Numbered from the stretch's first letter, positions 1 through 9,990 are shown. The stretch is 64,000 bases of DNA from an uncultured Flavobacteriales bacterium (GCA_943788775.1 CALSRO010000009.1:82216-146215); one strand, 5' to 3'. Numbers and translations are program-made. The notes: a model not told the origin generated them from the sequence alone.

Positions 1-1
1 G

Positions 2-2770
2 CATATTCACTTTGAATGAAGTTGGCCTTGCAATGGTGCTGAGTTCTCCGCTATGCATTTTGTGAATGGTCACAGAATAGGTGCCTGGCAAAACCAGCGC
101 TCCCCAATCGGGTGAACCATATCGGCCTGGATCACTTTCTTTCAATCGAACAGGTGAGGTGGGCTCCATGCGGTAGTTCCACACGCTTTGGTTCAGGCCT
201 TTTTTGCCTTTTTCCTTGTAGCGGCTCACCACATTGCCGTTGGCATCCTTGATCTCGAATAGGAGGTAAGGCTTCTGCTCCAAATCTTCTTCGCGCAGGT
301 CTTCCAAGTCTGGATAGACCACATCGCCACCGTCTTTTCTCACTTTCTTTTCCTTAGCCCTGCGCTGCTCAGTCAGCGTTTGCATGTTTTCACCCAAATA
401 ATAGTTGATGACCGCTCCAATGGGAGGATTGTCGGTCGTGAAAAAAGCTTCGCCTTGTGAGGCCTTTCCTTTGGTCCCCATGGGGTTGGTTTCGTTAAAG
501 ATTAATGCATCCTTGATCGGTAAGATGTGCGCTGCCTTGCCAGCAGTATCCCCGAGGTTTCGGAGTGGGGCGTAGTTATCCAAGATGTAAAAACCACGAC
601 CAAAGGAAGCCAAAACCAAGTCGTTTTCCCGCTCCTGTATTTCCATGTCGCGCACAGCAATGGTGGGTAATCCACCTTTGATTTGAATCCATTTCTTACC
701 GCCATCGCGGGTGAAGAAAACTCCGTATTCGGTTCCGACAAAGATCAACTGCGGATCTACTGGATCTTGACGCAAGGTGTAAATCGCGCCCTTTTCAGGC
801 AGGTCGCCCGTGATGCTGGTCCATCCAGCCCCTTGGTTGGTGCTTTTCAGAATGTAGGGCTTAAAGTCGCCTCGCTTGTGGTTGTTGAAAACGGCATAGA
901 CTGTATTAGCATCTTTCACATCGGCTCGGATGTCCATCACATAGGTGTTGGCTGGCACGCCAGGGAAGGATGTGAGTTTTTTCCAGCTGCCGCCATCGTC
1001 TTCGGTAACGTGGATCAATCCATCGTCCGTTCCTGCATAGAGCAAGCCCTCTTGCACGGGCGATTCGTTCAACGAAACGATGTTGCCATAAATGGTAGTG
1101 CTCTTGTGCAAGGCCACTGCATCGGGTCCCCAGGTAGTGCCCATCACTTTCAGCTTGTTTCGGTCTATTTGCTGGCTTAAGTCTTCGGAAATGACTTCCC
1201 ATGTGTTTCCGCGATCATCGCTCTTAAAAACCTTGTTTGCGGCAAAGTAGAGGCGCTTGTGGTTGTGTGGACTGATGATGATGGGTGCATCCCAGTTCCA
1301 TCGGTAGGCATCTTCACCTTTTCGCTCCACGGGTTTAATGTTAACCCGCTCTCCGGTTTTTTTGTTGAATCGAACCAACCAGCCGTATTGCGCTTGGCTA
1401 TACACGATGTTTGGGTCGGTAGGATCAACCTGTGGTTCAAATCCATCGCCACCTCGGGTGATGTACCAATCAAAGTTGCTGATGCCATGGGCGTTGGTTG
1501 TTCTAGATGGACCGCCAATGGTGTTGTTGTCTTGCGTACCGCCATACACGTTGTAGAACGGTTCATCGTTATCAATGGCTACCCGATAGAATTGCGTGAT
1601 GTTCAGGTTTTGATAAAACTTCCAATTCTCTGCCGCGTCCCAGGTTTCATACAAACCGCCATCGCAACCTACCAACCAATGATCGGTGTTATTTGGGTTC
1701 ACCCACATGGCGTGATTGTCCACATGCTTGCTTTTTTCACCGGTCTTTTTGAAAGATTTACCTCCGTCTTCGGTATGGTGTAACCAGGTGTCCATAGAGA
1801 ATACTTTATCCACATCATTTGGATCTGGAATCAGCTCGATGTAGTAATTCCCGCTGGTGAAATAGTCTGATTGACGTTCCCAGTTCTCGCCTCTATTTTC
1901 GGATCGATAAAACCCACCGTGTTCTTTGTCAAAACCTTCCACCATGGCATACACCACATCAGGATTAGCGGGTGAAACAGCCAAGGCAATTCGACCCAAA
2001 TCTGCGTTGGGTAAACCTTTGTTGATCTTCCTCCAGTTTTGACCGCCATCGGTGGTTTTATATATAGCTGATTCTGGCCCACCACTGAGGTAGGTCCAGG
2101 TGTGTCTTCTGCGCTGGTGCGCTGCCGCATACATGGTATTCGGATCGCGTGGATCCATCCATAAGTCAGAAAACCCGGTGTTATCACTTACATGAAAAAT
2201 GCGCTCCCAATTCTCGCCACCATCTGTCGTTTTGTAAATACCTCGATCGCCACCTTCGCTCCAAAGTGGACCATATGCCGCCACATAAACTACCTCTGAA
2301 TTACCCGGCATAACGACAATCTTGGCGATATGCTCCGAGTTCTTCAACCCCATGTTTTTAAACGACTTCCCATCATCCATGCTCTTGTAAATGCCATCGC
2401 CATAGGCCACGCTGCGTTGGTTGTTGTTTTCACCGGTGCCGACCCAAACGGTGTGCTCGTTGTTCGGATCGATGGTCACACATCCGATAGAGTAGGAGCC
2501 ATAGTTGTCAAAAATTGGGGAGAAGGTGTTGCCGTGGTTGGTCGTCTTCCAAACCCCGCCTGACGCTGCTGCTACATAGAATTCATCACTGTTATTTGGA
2601 TTCACTGCCAAGTCAATCACTCGACCAGAAACCAAAGCCGGGCCTATGGCTCTGAAAGACATCCCACTGAGGGTGGCTTGTTTCTTTTCGTCTTTGTCGT
2701 CTGTTTTCTTTTGAGCTAATGAGGTCAGCGCAATGGCTGAAATGGCGAATAAACTGATTACTTTTTTCAT
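2..2770 (-). CDS. VPS10/sortilin-like BNR-repeat beta-propeller protein, 3' end cut by window edge
   Basis: The reading frame is open from an ATG at 2770 to the left edge of the window, giving 923 visible codons without a stop. It starts with a signal peptide (MKKVISLFAISAIALTSLAQ) and is then dense in Asp-box/BNR-type units such as GGVWKTTNHGNTF, IYKSMDDGKSF, IYKTTDGGENW and VFKSDDRGNTW. This is the large secreted family annotated as VPS10/sortilin-like or WD40/YVTN/BNR glycosyl hydrolase; the BNR motif is structural and does not prove glycosidase activity. The visible C-terminal part looks like a beta-sandwich region before the propeller family's usual end. A T9SS sorting domain may lie beyond the edge and cannot be checked. 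A TATATTTG promoter-like box lies just upstream. Family call is firm; substrate is unknown. Confidence 0.85.
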   Translation of the reverse strand, partial: MKKVISLFAISAIALTSLAQKKTDDKDEKKQATLSGMSFRAIGPALVSGRVIDLAVNPNNSDEFYVAAASGGVWKTTNHGNTFSPIFDNYGSYSIGCVTIDPNNEHTVWVGTGENNNQRSVAYGDGIYKSMDDGKSFKNMGLKNSEHIAKIVVMPGNSEVVYVAAYGPLWSEGGDRGIYKTTDGGENWERIFHVSDNTGFSDLWMDPRDPNTMYAAAHQRRRHTWTYLSGGPESAIYKTTDGGQNWRKINKGLPNADLGRIALAVSPANPDVVYAMVEGFDKEHGGFYRSENRGENWERQSDYFTSGNYYIELIPDPNDVDKVFSMDTWLHHTEDGGKSFKKTGEKSKHVDNHAMWVNPNNTDHWLVGCDGGLYETWDAAENWKFYQNLNITQFYRVAIDNDEPFYNVYGGTQDNNTIGGPSRTTNAHGISNFDWYITRGGDGFEPQVDPTDPNIVYSQAQYGWLVRFNKKTGERVNIKPVERKGEDAYRWNWDAPIIISPHNHKRLYFAANKVFKSDDRGNTWEVISEDLSQQIDRNKLKVMGTTWGPDAVALHKSTTIYGNIVSLNESPVQEGLLYAGTDDGLIHVTEDDGGSWKKLTSFPGVPANTYVMDIRADVKDANTVYAVFNNHKRGDFKPYILKSTNQGAGWTSITGDLPEKGAIYTLRQDPVDPQLIFVGTEYGVFFTRDGGKKWIQIKGGLPTIAVRDMEIQERENDLVLASFGRGFYILDNYAPLRNLGDTAGKAAHILPIKDALIFNETNPMGTKGKASQGEAFFTTDNPPIGAVINYYLGENMQTLTEQRRAKEKKVRKDGGDVVYPDLEDLREEDLEQKPYLLFEIKDANGNVVSRYKEKGKKGLNQSVWNYRMEPTSPVRLKESDPGRYGSPDWGALVLPGTYSVTIHKMHSGELSTIARPTSFKVNM

Positions 2771-2791
2771 GGTATCGAATTTCGAGGTGGG

Positions 2792-2799
2792 CAAATATA
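2792..2799 (-). promoter_or_regulatory. Bacteroidota -7 box (TATATTTG) upstream of the VPS10-like gene
   Basis: On the minus strand the sequence is TATATTTG, an exact match to the Bacteroidota TAnnTTTG element, 21 nt before the ATG at 2770. No clear TTG -33 element is visible at the usual spacing, so this is a candidate only. Confidence 0.4.
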
Positions 2800-2909
2800 A
2801 CAGGACATCATTGCCACCATGAATTGGATATGATGAATGGCAATTGTATGCAGGCGAAGGTAATTGTACCTACCCATCACCGTGGGCGTTAGACGGAAGT
2901 AGATGGCAT

Positions 2910-2930
2910 AAAAAAGCTGGAAAACCCAGC
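2910..2930 (-). terminator. Rho-independent terminator after the lipoprotein gene
   Basis: Read on the minus strand there is a 5-bp GC-rich stem (GCTGG/CCAGC) with a short loop followed by six T, directly downstream of the stop at 2940. Confidence 0.6.
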
Positions 2931-2939
2931 CTCATTCAA

Positions 2940-3751
2940 TTATTCGCAGTCGATGTCTTGGTGCACATCGTTCCAACAATGCCATTGCTCATCACCAAAG
3001 AACACGTTGTCCTTAACTCGGCCAGATGTGCTGACCTCATCATAATCAATTTCGATCAGGCGATTCTCTTCCTGACCAAATATGTCATAGAAAATTTCTA
3101 ATTCACTTCCTTCTTCGCGTCCATAATGTATATAACTGCCCTTAGCAGCTTGTCCTGGAATCGCGTTGATGAATTTGATATTGTCATAGTCACCATCTAC
3201 ATCATTTTCCCACTCAATGTCGATGTATCGCGTGTTATTATTAGGGTTGTGATTTAGCCTCCAAGAACCAGATTCAGCGGAGAGGAGTGCCTCACCTTCA
3301 TACCAAAGAAAGTCAGTATATACTCCTTCGTGTGTAACATACATTTCCCATTTAGATTGGTTTCCATCAATCCAACCATATAGGCTAGCCACATACGTCC
3401 CGCTTGCTTGGTTAAACTCCTTTTGCCAAAGCCAGGCTTTTTTGTCCAAATTCCAAACGGGTTCCGATTTGCGAACCTCGTGCCAAGCGGCAACGGGCAA
3501 AACCAAATTCACGTAAAGAACCGTGTTCCAAATTCCAACATTTAATGCCGCAAAATTGTAGGCGAGTTCAGAGCGTTGAGCCGTAGCATTTCCAAATGCT
3601 GGATATGTCTTGAACAAAGGCATTCTCAGGTGGTAAGTCTGGTTGATCTTCAGGCTCATCATCTTCATTTTTCTTGCATGCCGAAGTGAATTAGTATCAG
3701 GGATAGTCCCAAAAGACTGAAAGCCCTTAAGAGTTGCTTATTTTGCTTCAT
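2940..3751 (-). pseudogene. Secreted lipoprotein of unknown function, two apparent frameshifts near the N-terminus
   Basis: The long frame (2940-3668) encodes a C-terminal body with WHCWNDVHQDIDCE at its end, and reads like an uncharacterised Bacteroidota lipoprotein family. Its apparent start has no signal peptide. Upstream, an ATG at 3751 encodes a hydrophobic leader (MKQNKQLLRAFSLLGLSLIL). Dropping one base near 3682 continues it as ACKKNEDDEPEDQPDLPPEN, a perfect lipobox Cys followed by an acidic linker. A second one-base shift near 3620-3640 joins the body. I therefore read this as one lipoprotein gene of about 268 codons carrying two +1 indels, either mutations or sequencing errors. Function is unknown. 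The stretch 3752-3906 upstream holds only promoter sequence for tpx. Confidence 0.6.
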
Positions 3752-3840
3752 AGCAGTTGACTTTTGTTTTCTGCGAATATGTTTTGGTGCAGTTGCCTAA
3801 AATTATGAATTTGATGCGACACTTAGATTAAATCGATGCA

Positions 3841-3869
3841 TTGAAATGTTTGAGCGAACAATACTTTTA
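3841..3869 (+). promoter_or_regulatory. Candidate tpx promoter (TTG, 18 nt, TACTTTTA)
   Basis: A TTG at 3841-3843 is followed after 18 nt by TACTTTTA at 3862-3869, one mismatch from TAnnTTTG, 37 nt upstream of the tpx ATG. The spacing matches the Bacteroidota -33/-7 arrangement. Confidence 0.4.
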
Positions 3870-3906
3870 CGCCAGCGTTTACAACTACAATTAGAAAACA
3901 AACAAT

Positions 3907-4407
3907 ATGGCAACCATTACATTCAAAGGAAGCAACATCACAACTGTAGGTGAGCTTCCAAAAGTGGGCGAACAAGCTCCAGATTTCACATTAACCAACG
4001 ACAGTCTTCAAGATGTTTCCATGAAGGATTTTGCTGGCAAGCGATTGGTCTTAAATATTTTTCCAAGCATCGATACTGGCATTTGTGCATTGAGTGCTAA
4101 ACACTTCAATGGAGCTGCTTCAGAGTTGGATAACACCGTTGTTATGAATGTAAGCAAAGACCTACCGTTTGCCCAGAAGCGATTTTGTGGCGCTGAAGGT
4201 TTAGAGAATGTGAAAAACGCCTCCGAATTCAAGAATCACGGCTTTTCTTCCAACTATCATGTCATCATGAACGATGGTCCTTTGGCTGGATTGTTCAGCA
4301 GGGCAGTGGTCATTTTGGATGAAGCAGGTAAGGTGATTTACACAGAGCAGGTTCCAGAAATTGTTCAAGAACCTGACTATGATGCAGCATTGGCTACTCT
4401 AAAGTGA
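3907..4407 (+). CDS. tpx: Thiol peroxidase Tpx (atypical 2-Cys peroxiredoxin)
   Basis: The 166-residue product reduces hydrogen peroxide and alkyl hydroperoxides with electrons from thioredoxin. The peroxidatic cysteine is Cys60 in FPSIDTGICALS and the resolving cysteine is Cys94 in LPFAQKRFCGAEGL, the two motifs that define the Tpx subfamily. Length and the N-terminal GEQAPDFTLT segment are normal for the family. It has no signal peptide, so it is expected to be cytoplasmic, although E. coli Tpx has been reported near the periplasm. It is monocistronic: a promoter-like element lies upstream and an intrinsic terminator follows the stop. Identification is secure. Confidence 0.97.
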   Translation: MATITFKGSNITTVGELPKVGEQAPDFTLTNDSLQDVSMKDFAGKRLVLNIFPSIDTGICALSAKHFNGAASELDNTVVMNVSKDLPFAQKRFCGAEGLENVKNASEFKNHGFSSNYHVIMNDGPLAGLFSRAVVILDEAGKVIYTEQVPEIVQEPDYDAALATLK

Positions 4408-4431
4408 TGGAGGTTAGTAACCGATTAAGAA

Positions 4432-4462
4432 GGTCGAATCATTTCTGATTCGGCCTTTTTTT
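4432..4462 (+). terminator. Rho-independent terminator of tpx
   Basis: A 9-bp stem (GGTCGAATC paired with GATTCGGCC, one G-U) with a 6-nt loop is followed by seven T. It lies between the convergent tpx and rlmF genes. Confidence 0.85.
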
Positions 4463-4551
4463 ATTTCGCAAATTAATCCGCTGTCCAATTCTTGATCAAC
4501 TGACCTAATGTGGATGCACGATTCCACATTATTCTAAAACATCGTGTTTTT

Positions 4552-5559
4552 TTACGCCTTTTTCTCCGCTTCAACATCCCAACGGGTGCGATGCCAAGTT
4601 TTACGTGCCTTTCTGTTTTTAAAGGTCCAACCTACTATCCGGCTTTGTTTCATGCCTTGGCCCATTTCAATCACCTGAACGTTTAGCGCTTCCATATTAT
4701 CCAACATTCGCATGGTTCTGCCAACATTCTCTTTTTTGGAAACCAGCGTAGTGAACCAAAGAACGTTTTTAGCGAATTCCTTACTCTCAATGATGTAGTT
4801 CTGAATGAATTGTATTTCACCGCCCTCGCACCACAACTCGGTGTGGGTTCCACCAAAATTTTGAACAGGTGCTTCCTCAGACTTTCCCGTTAAATTATGA
4901 ATCTTTCTTCTCGTTGCCTCCTCAGCTTCGGATGCTGAAGCATGAAAGGGTGGGTTACACATACAAAGGTCAAAGAACTCACCGTCTCGAATAATACCTT
5001 GCATCAAATGCTCCTCCAAGTTTTGCTTGCGTAATTCAATGCTAGAACCGAGATCGTTTTCATCCACAATCTTTTGAGCCGAGACCAAGGCCTTGGTATC
5101 TATTTCAGTGCCTACAAAATCCCAACCGTATTCCTTTTTACCGAGCAATGGATAAACACAATTGGCGCCCACACCAACATCCAACACTCTAATCTGTTTG
5201 CCAAGAGGAATGGGGTCGGTCGTTTTTTTTGGGTAATTCCCAGACATCAGATCTGCGGCATAATGGATGTAATCTGCTCTACCCGGAACGGGTGGAATGA
5301 GATAACCCTCAGGAACATCCCAATATTTCACACCGTAATAATGCATCAATAATGCTTGGTTCAAAGCCTTCACTGCTTTTGGATTGAAGAAATCAATCGT
5401 TTCAGATCCATGTTCATTAACCACAATAAATGGAGATAAGGAAGCATTGGTTTTCGCTAATTCTTGCAAGTCATAGCGATCTTGATGTTTATTCCTTGCA
5501 TGCAGTTTAGAAGTCGGTGTCTCCTTCGATTCAGAAGGCTTAATTCGCGGACGCGGCAT
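4552..5559 (-). CDS. rlmF: 23S rRNA (adenine1618-N6)-methyltransferase RlmF
   Basis: The 335-residue product matches RlmF (YbiN), which N6-methylates A1618 of 23S rRNA using S-adenosylmethionine. The SAM-binding motif I is at about residues 125-140 (VLDVGVGANCVYPLLG) and the catalytic N6-amino methyltransferase motif NPPF is at 202-205. The N-terminus is basic (MPRPRIKPSE...) as in many members. The gene lies 24 bp downstream of the large M43 protease gene on the same strand but there is no functional link; it may be read through or have its own promoter. Identification is secure. Confidence 0.93.
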   Translation of the reverse strand: MPRPRIKPSESKETPTSKLHARNKHQDRYDLQELAKTNASLSPFIVVNEHGSETIDFFNPKAVKALNQALLMHYYGVKYWDVPEGYLIPPVPGRADYIHYAADLMSGNYPKKTTDPIPLGKQIRVLDVGVGANCVYPLLGKKEYGWDFVGTEIDTKALVSAQKIVDENDLGSSIELRKQNLEEHLMQGIIRDGEFFDLCMCNPPFHASASEAEEATRRKIHNLTGKSEEAPVQNFGGTHTELWCEGGEIQFIQNYIIESKEFAKNVLWFTTLVSKKENVGRTMRMLDNMEALNVQVIEMGQGMKQSRIVGWTFKNRKARKTWHRTRWDVEAEKKA

Positions 5560-5583
5560 ATGCTAATGGTTTGTTTAAACTTC

Positions 5584-8500
5584 CTAGTTAAGGAGTTTGG
5601 CAAACTTAAGCGTACGCTGACCTTCATCGGTGGCAATTCTGACCAAATAATACCCAGAAGCTACATTATCCAGCGGCAGTGTGATTCGAGACACCTCATT
5701 ATCCATCCAACTTTGAATCAGCTGACCTTGTATGTCATACAAATCGATGCTAATGTGAGATTGGATAGCACTAAATTCAATGGTGTATCGCTCTCGAGTG
5801 GTAGTAGGATATCCTTTTACATCCAAGCTGCCCTTATTAGCTGTGTTACTGTGGAACACACAAGCAGAAGTGTCACCGCAAATTGAAGCTTGGTTGATCA
5901 AAGCGAAATTCCCGCTGTAACCTGGCATATAAAATCCTTGCTGAGTTGTGGCGACCACCACTTGGCTATCACAGTCAAACCACTGGAAGGGTGGATTCAG
6001 TTGGTTAGATTTCAACCACAAACCAGAAGAATAAAGTTCGTTTACCATGTTAAATGGATCTACAAAGAGGTCAGTAATGTAAATAGTATCTACGCCTGAA
6101 TTGTTACCCACAGTATCGGTATAGATTCCTGAGTTGTATTGATATGAACCACCAGCAAAGGCACTGTCACCGAAGCAGATTTCAATAGAATCACTGATGG
6201 TTAAGTAGGTAACAGGAGCGACTGTGAGTTGAACACAAATGAGGCTATCACAAGCGCCTATGGTGTCACAATATGTTCCAGAAGTGAATCGCCAACCGCC
6301 CGCAATAAAAGCACTATCTCCAGTCGCAATGTTCATTGATGTGGTAGAGGTTTGGGGCGTATTAACAAACAGGGTAGTGGTATTGATTACTGCCGTTCCA
6401 CCTACAAAAGTTGTATCAATATAAACTCCCGCAGTCGATTGATAAACGCCACCAAGCAGGGTAGAATCGCCTTGGCAAATGCTAAGTGAATCCATGCCAT
6501 TTTGCACGGGATATACCCAAAGCAATGTTTCAACTATACTGTCGCACCCACCCGAACTTGCGAAAGTATCTGTATAGAGATTCCCTTGAGTTTGGAATGC
6601 TCCTCCCAAAAAGGTAGAATCCCCTTGATATATCCATGCTAAAAAGAAATCATAGGATCCAGCACCCTCTTCAACAATAACTGTAGATACTGAATCACAT
6701 CCACCGCTTGTTGTAATGGTGTCTACATAAGTTCCTGTTTGTCCTACCATTACGCCATGCACTAAAATGGAATCTCCATTGCAAATTGAAGCGGTGTCGA
6801 ATGTGGATGCAGTTGTTCCTGATGCGGTAATTACAATTTGGTCACTATCCGTACATCCATTTGCATCGGTGGCTGTGATGCTGTAGGTGCCCGCGGTCAA
6901 TCCGGTTATGGTAGCCAAAGTGCTACCCGTGCTCCAAGCATAGGAGTAAGTTGCTGTTCCGCCAGAAGCAGTGGCTGTAGCCGAACCATCATTTGTTCCA
7001 GAGCAACTGACATTTGTAGCTGTTATTGAAACAGAAAAGGCGGAAGGTTCTGTAAGCACTGAAGACTCGGTATCTGTACATCCGTTGGCGTCTGTTACAG
7101 TTACGGTGTAAACTCCTGCAGCTAGTCCTGTTACATTAGCTGTGCTAGCGCCAGTGACCCAGGCGTATGTGTAGGAACCTGCACCTCCGCTTCCAGATGC
7201 CGTAAGTGAGCCATCAGAACCTCCATTGCAACTGATATTATTACCAGTGCTAATGGTTGCGACTACTGTTGTTGGTTGAGTGATAGTTCCAGATGCAGTC
7301 GCAGTGCAACCCCCATTTTCTGTGACGGTGACAGTGTATGTTCCAGCAGTTAAATTGCTAATGGTAGCGATTGTATCTGTGTTACTCCATACATAGGTTA
7401 TTGGATTAGCTCCACCGGTGGACGTAGCCGTCAAACTTCCGTCTGCCGCTCCATTACAACTTGCATTACTGTTCACGACTACAGTAGCACTTAGATTGCT
7501 GCCACCTGTCACGCTTTGTGATGTCGAATCAGTACAGCCATTGACATCAGTTACCGTTACCGAATAGGTTCCAGCATTAAGACCACTGACTGATGCAGTA
7601 GTATCACCCGTATTCCAGACAAAGCTCAATGTTCCAACGCCACCTGTCGCGCTCGCAGTGAGTCCGCCCGAAGCCGATCCACCGCAGCTTGCATTGCTGT
7701 CGACCGTCACACTTACTGCAATTGCTGTGGGTTGCGTCACAGTAGCAGACTCAATCTCGGTACATCCATTAGCATCTGTTACAGTCAAGGTGTAGGTGCC
7801 GGCCGATAATCCTGATATTGAATTGGTTGTAGCACTATTTGACCATGAATAAGTATATGCTGTTGTTCCACCTGAAGTGGAGGAACTGATCATCCCATTT
7901 GATGAGCCATTGCATGAAGCGTTGCTATCCACGGACAAAGTGAGCGATAGAGCCGATCCTGGACCAGTGATTGTTGCAGATTCTGTGTCAGTGCAGCCAT
8001 TAGCATCTGTTACTGTTACCGTGTATGTTCCTGCTGTGAGCCCAGTTATGGTCGCTGCAGAAGCAGAGTTACTCCATAGGTAAGTAAAAGAACCATTACC
8101 TCCAGAACCTGAGGCTGTCATTTGTCCGTCATTTCCATTAAAACAACTTACATTTTGGTTAACCACAATGCTCGCCAAAACTGGACTAGAAGGTTCGCCA
8201 ATTGTGTAAGAAGCAGTCACCGTATTTGAGTTAGCATCGACAACTGTGACGGTATATGTTCCAGCCACTAAACCAGTCACAGTGTTGGTGGCAGAACTAG
8301 AGTTATTGGTGGACGATCCATTTGACCAGCTGTAATCATAATTAGCCGTTCCGGAGCTTACCGTTACTGTGATAGTGCCATCATTGCCTCCGTTGCAGCT
8401 TACATCCGCACCAGAAATTGATGCGGTCATTGTTCCTTTAACAAGCAAGGCATAATCCTCCACTTGTCCATATTGTGGCGCATAGCAAGAGCCTGCAGTG

Positions 8501-9990
8501 TTCATTGCCGCTGTATTCCCTTGCCAGTCAGAAATAACCCTCATTCTAAGAGGCTCGTTTAATGTCGGGTTGGATGGAATGGTGATACTGCCAGTATGCA
8601 ATGTGTCGGTGTCATTGGAGAAGACGCTTTCACCCGAGTCTAAGAAATCACCATCGTCATTATAGTCAATGAAAACCCGAACATCCTGTGCATTATTGCT
8701 ACTTGTTCTTATGCTTATTGAATAACTAGTCGATGGAAATACTTCTGCCATTTGATGACAGGAACGATCAACGTATCCTCCATCAGGGACGGCCCAGCTA
8801 GACGTAACATCAATGTTTTCGAATGTTACATTTTGTATGCCCATTCCAAAACCATTTGTCAAATTGGTTGTGTTTGGTGAGCAAGCCGCATTGGCGACTA
8901 CACTAGCACTTGGTGCTTCTGTACCCAAGGAGCTCAAAAGACTGTGTCTAGGTCCAAATAATGTAGCGCGCATTCTGTCTGATTGGTCTTCGGTAAACAT
9001 CACAGCGCATGTTTGGCTAGAATAGTTCATGAAGTTATTTTGCACGCTGTCCCAGGCTTGGCTGGTGCAGCCGTTGGTGCCAGTAGGGCAGTTGCTTGCT
9101 GCTCTGATGTGCGGTTCCGTATCTGAGCAACAATCTCCCGATCCGCTGCCACAACCATTGGTGATGGATGGACAATTGTTTCCACTGTTGTCACCTTCGA
9201 AGGTGTGATACAAATTCAAATAATGACCCACTTCATGCGTGAATGTTCTGTTTAGATTATTCCAAGAATTAACAGTGCCATTTACCCCAAATGAGGAATG
9301 CATGACGACTATTCCATCGTACAAGGCTGAAACTCCCGGGAAATAGGCATATCCCTGAATACCAAATCCGCCATTGTTGTTTTCAATTTCAGTCACGACC
9401 CAAACATTCATGTAATCGGTCGCTGGCCACCTGCTCAGTGCTTTTACATCTAACTCATCGGCACCAGAACCTTGACCCGCAGTGATTCCCTCAGTTGAAT
9501 AGTCAGTTACGCTTGAGCCATTTACTCGAACAATTCCATTGGTTGAATTGCAGTCAGGGTCTCGTTTGGCTAAAACAAATTGAATTTCAGTATCCACACC
9601 ATTGCTTCCACCATGCGTGCCAGGTGTTCTTCGATAACGATCGTTTAAGGCTTCTATGGCATATATAATTTGTGAGTCGCTAATGTTTGCGCCAACCCCC
9701 ACATTCTGTCCAGTATGTATTACGTGAACCACAACAGGAATCTCCAGCGTATCACCCATGATCTGTGATTGCGATCCATTGCTCGAATTCATTTGCATGG
9801 TTTGCACCAGCGACTGCACTTGATTCTCAAATTGAATATGACGCAAATTGTATGTTGGGTCCGTCTCAAGTAATGTTTGATGTCTTAAATGTGAAGCACA
9901 TTGCTCCATCGTGCCTTGTTGGCCTTTTATGGTGAATGGTTGCAGAAAGAATGCACTCATAAGGAAGAGTAGAGAGTAAAAGTTACGCAT
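5584..9990 (-). CDS. Secreted M43 metalloprotease with GEVED domain, seven SprB repeats and T9SS type-A sorting domain
   Basis: I chose the ATG at 9990 because it starts a signal peptide (MRNFYSLLFLMSAFFLQPF); the frame is open 35 codons further but with no export signal. The 1468-residue product has, in order, a propeptide, an M43 pappalysin/cytophagalysin-like catalytic domain with HEVGHYLNLYH at 252-262 (zinc ligands His, His, His and catalytic Glu), a GEVED domain (ending GQVEDYALLV), seven SprB repeats at about 520-1060, five shorter GDS/GG-CDS repeats at about 1065-1370, and a C-terminal T9SS type-A sorting domain (GYYLVRIATDEGQRTLKFAKL). The third-residue Gly usual in HExxHxxGxxH is Asn here, a variant seen in related Bacteroidota enzymes. 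It should be exported by T9SS and attached to or released from the cell surface. Substrate is unknown. Confidence 0.9.
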   Translation of the reverse strand: MRNFYSLLFLMSAFFLQPFTIKGQQGTMEQCASHLRHQTLLETDPTYNLRHIQFENQVQSLVQTMQMNSSNGSQSQIMGDTLEIPVVVHVIHTGQNVGVGANISDSQIIYAIEALNDRYRRTPGTHGGSNGVDTEIQFVLAKRDPDCNSTNGIVRVNGSSVTDYSTEGITAGQGSGADELDVKALSRWPATDYMNVWVVTEIENNNGGFGIQGYAYFPGVSALYDGIVVMHSSFGVNGTVNSWNNLNRTFTHEVGHYLNLYHTFEGDNSGNNCPSITNGCGSGSGDCCSDTEPHIRAASNCPTGTNGCTSQAWDSVQNNFMNYSSQTCAVMFTEDQSDRMRATLFGPRHSLLSSLGTEAPSASVVANAACSPNTTNLTNGFGMGIQNVTFENIDVTSSWAVPDGGYVDRSCHQMAEVFPSTSYSISIRTSSNNAQDVRVFIDYNDDGDFLDSGESVFSNDTDTLHTGSITIPSNPTLNEPLRMRVISDWQGNTAAMNTAGSCYAPQYGQVEDYALLVKGTMTASISGADVSCNGGNDGTITVTVSSGTANYDYSWSNGSSTNNSSSATNTVTGLVAGTYTVTVVDANSNTVTASYTIGEPSSPVLASIVVNQNVSCFNGNDGQMTASGSGGNGSFTYLWSNSASAATITGLTAGTYTVTVTDANGCTDTESATITGPGSALSLTLSVDSNASCNGSSNGMISSSTSGGTTAYTYSWSNSATTNSISGLSAGTYTLTVTDANGCTEIESATVTQPTAIAVSVTVDSNASCGGSASGGLTASATGGVGTLSFVWNTGDTTASVSGLNAGTYSVTVTDVNGCTDSTSQSVTGGSNLSATVVVNSNASCNGAADGSLTATSTGGANPITYVWSNTDTIATISNLTAGTYTVTVTENGGCTATASGTITQPTTVVATISTGNNISCNGGSDGSLTASGSGGAGSYTYAWVTGASTANVTGLAAGVYTVTVTDANGCTDTESSVLTEPSAFSVSITATNVSCSGTNDGSATATASGGTATYSYAWSTGSTLATITGLTAGTYSITATDANGCTDSDQIVITASGTTASTFDTASICNGDSILVHGVMVGQTGTYVDTITTSGGCDSVSTVIVEEGAGSYDFFLAWIYQGDSTFLGGAFQTQGNLYTDTFASSGGCDSIVETLLWVYPVQNGMDSLSICQGDSTLLGGVYQSTAGVYIDTTFVGGTAVINTTTLFVNTPQTSTTSMNIATGDSAFIAGGWRFTSGTYCDTIGACDSLICVQLTVAPVTYLTISDSIEICFGDSAFAGGSYQYNSGIYTDTVGNNSGVDTIYITDLFVDPFNMVNELYSSGLWLKSNQLNPPFQWFDCDSQVVVATTQQGFYMPGYSGNFALINQASICGDTSACVFHSNTANKGSLDVKGYPTTTRERYTIEFSAIQSHISIDLYDIQGQLIQSWMDNEVSRITLPLDNVASGYYLVRIATDEGQRTLKFAKLLN
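6815..8430 (-). repeat. Seven SprB-type repeats within the M43 protease gene
   Basis: Seven units of about 75 residues each contain an N-terminal Cys in contexts such as SNASCNG, a YxWS-type segment (YTYSWSN), GLTAGTYTVTVTDANGCTD and a Pro/Ser linker. DNA identity between units is moderate, so this is an old protein-level repeat array and not a recent DNA duplication. Confidence 0.85.

Noticed and set aside
683..1783. Plus-strand open frames of 165 and 174 codons opposite the VPS10-like gene
   Set aside because: The minus-strand frame is open to the edge and encodes clear BNR repeats; the plus frames show no protein family features.
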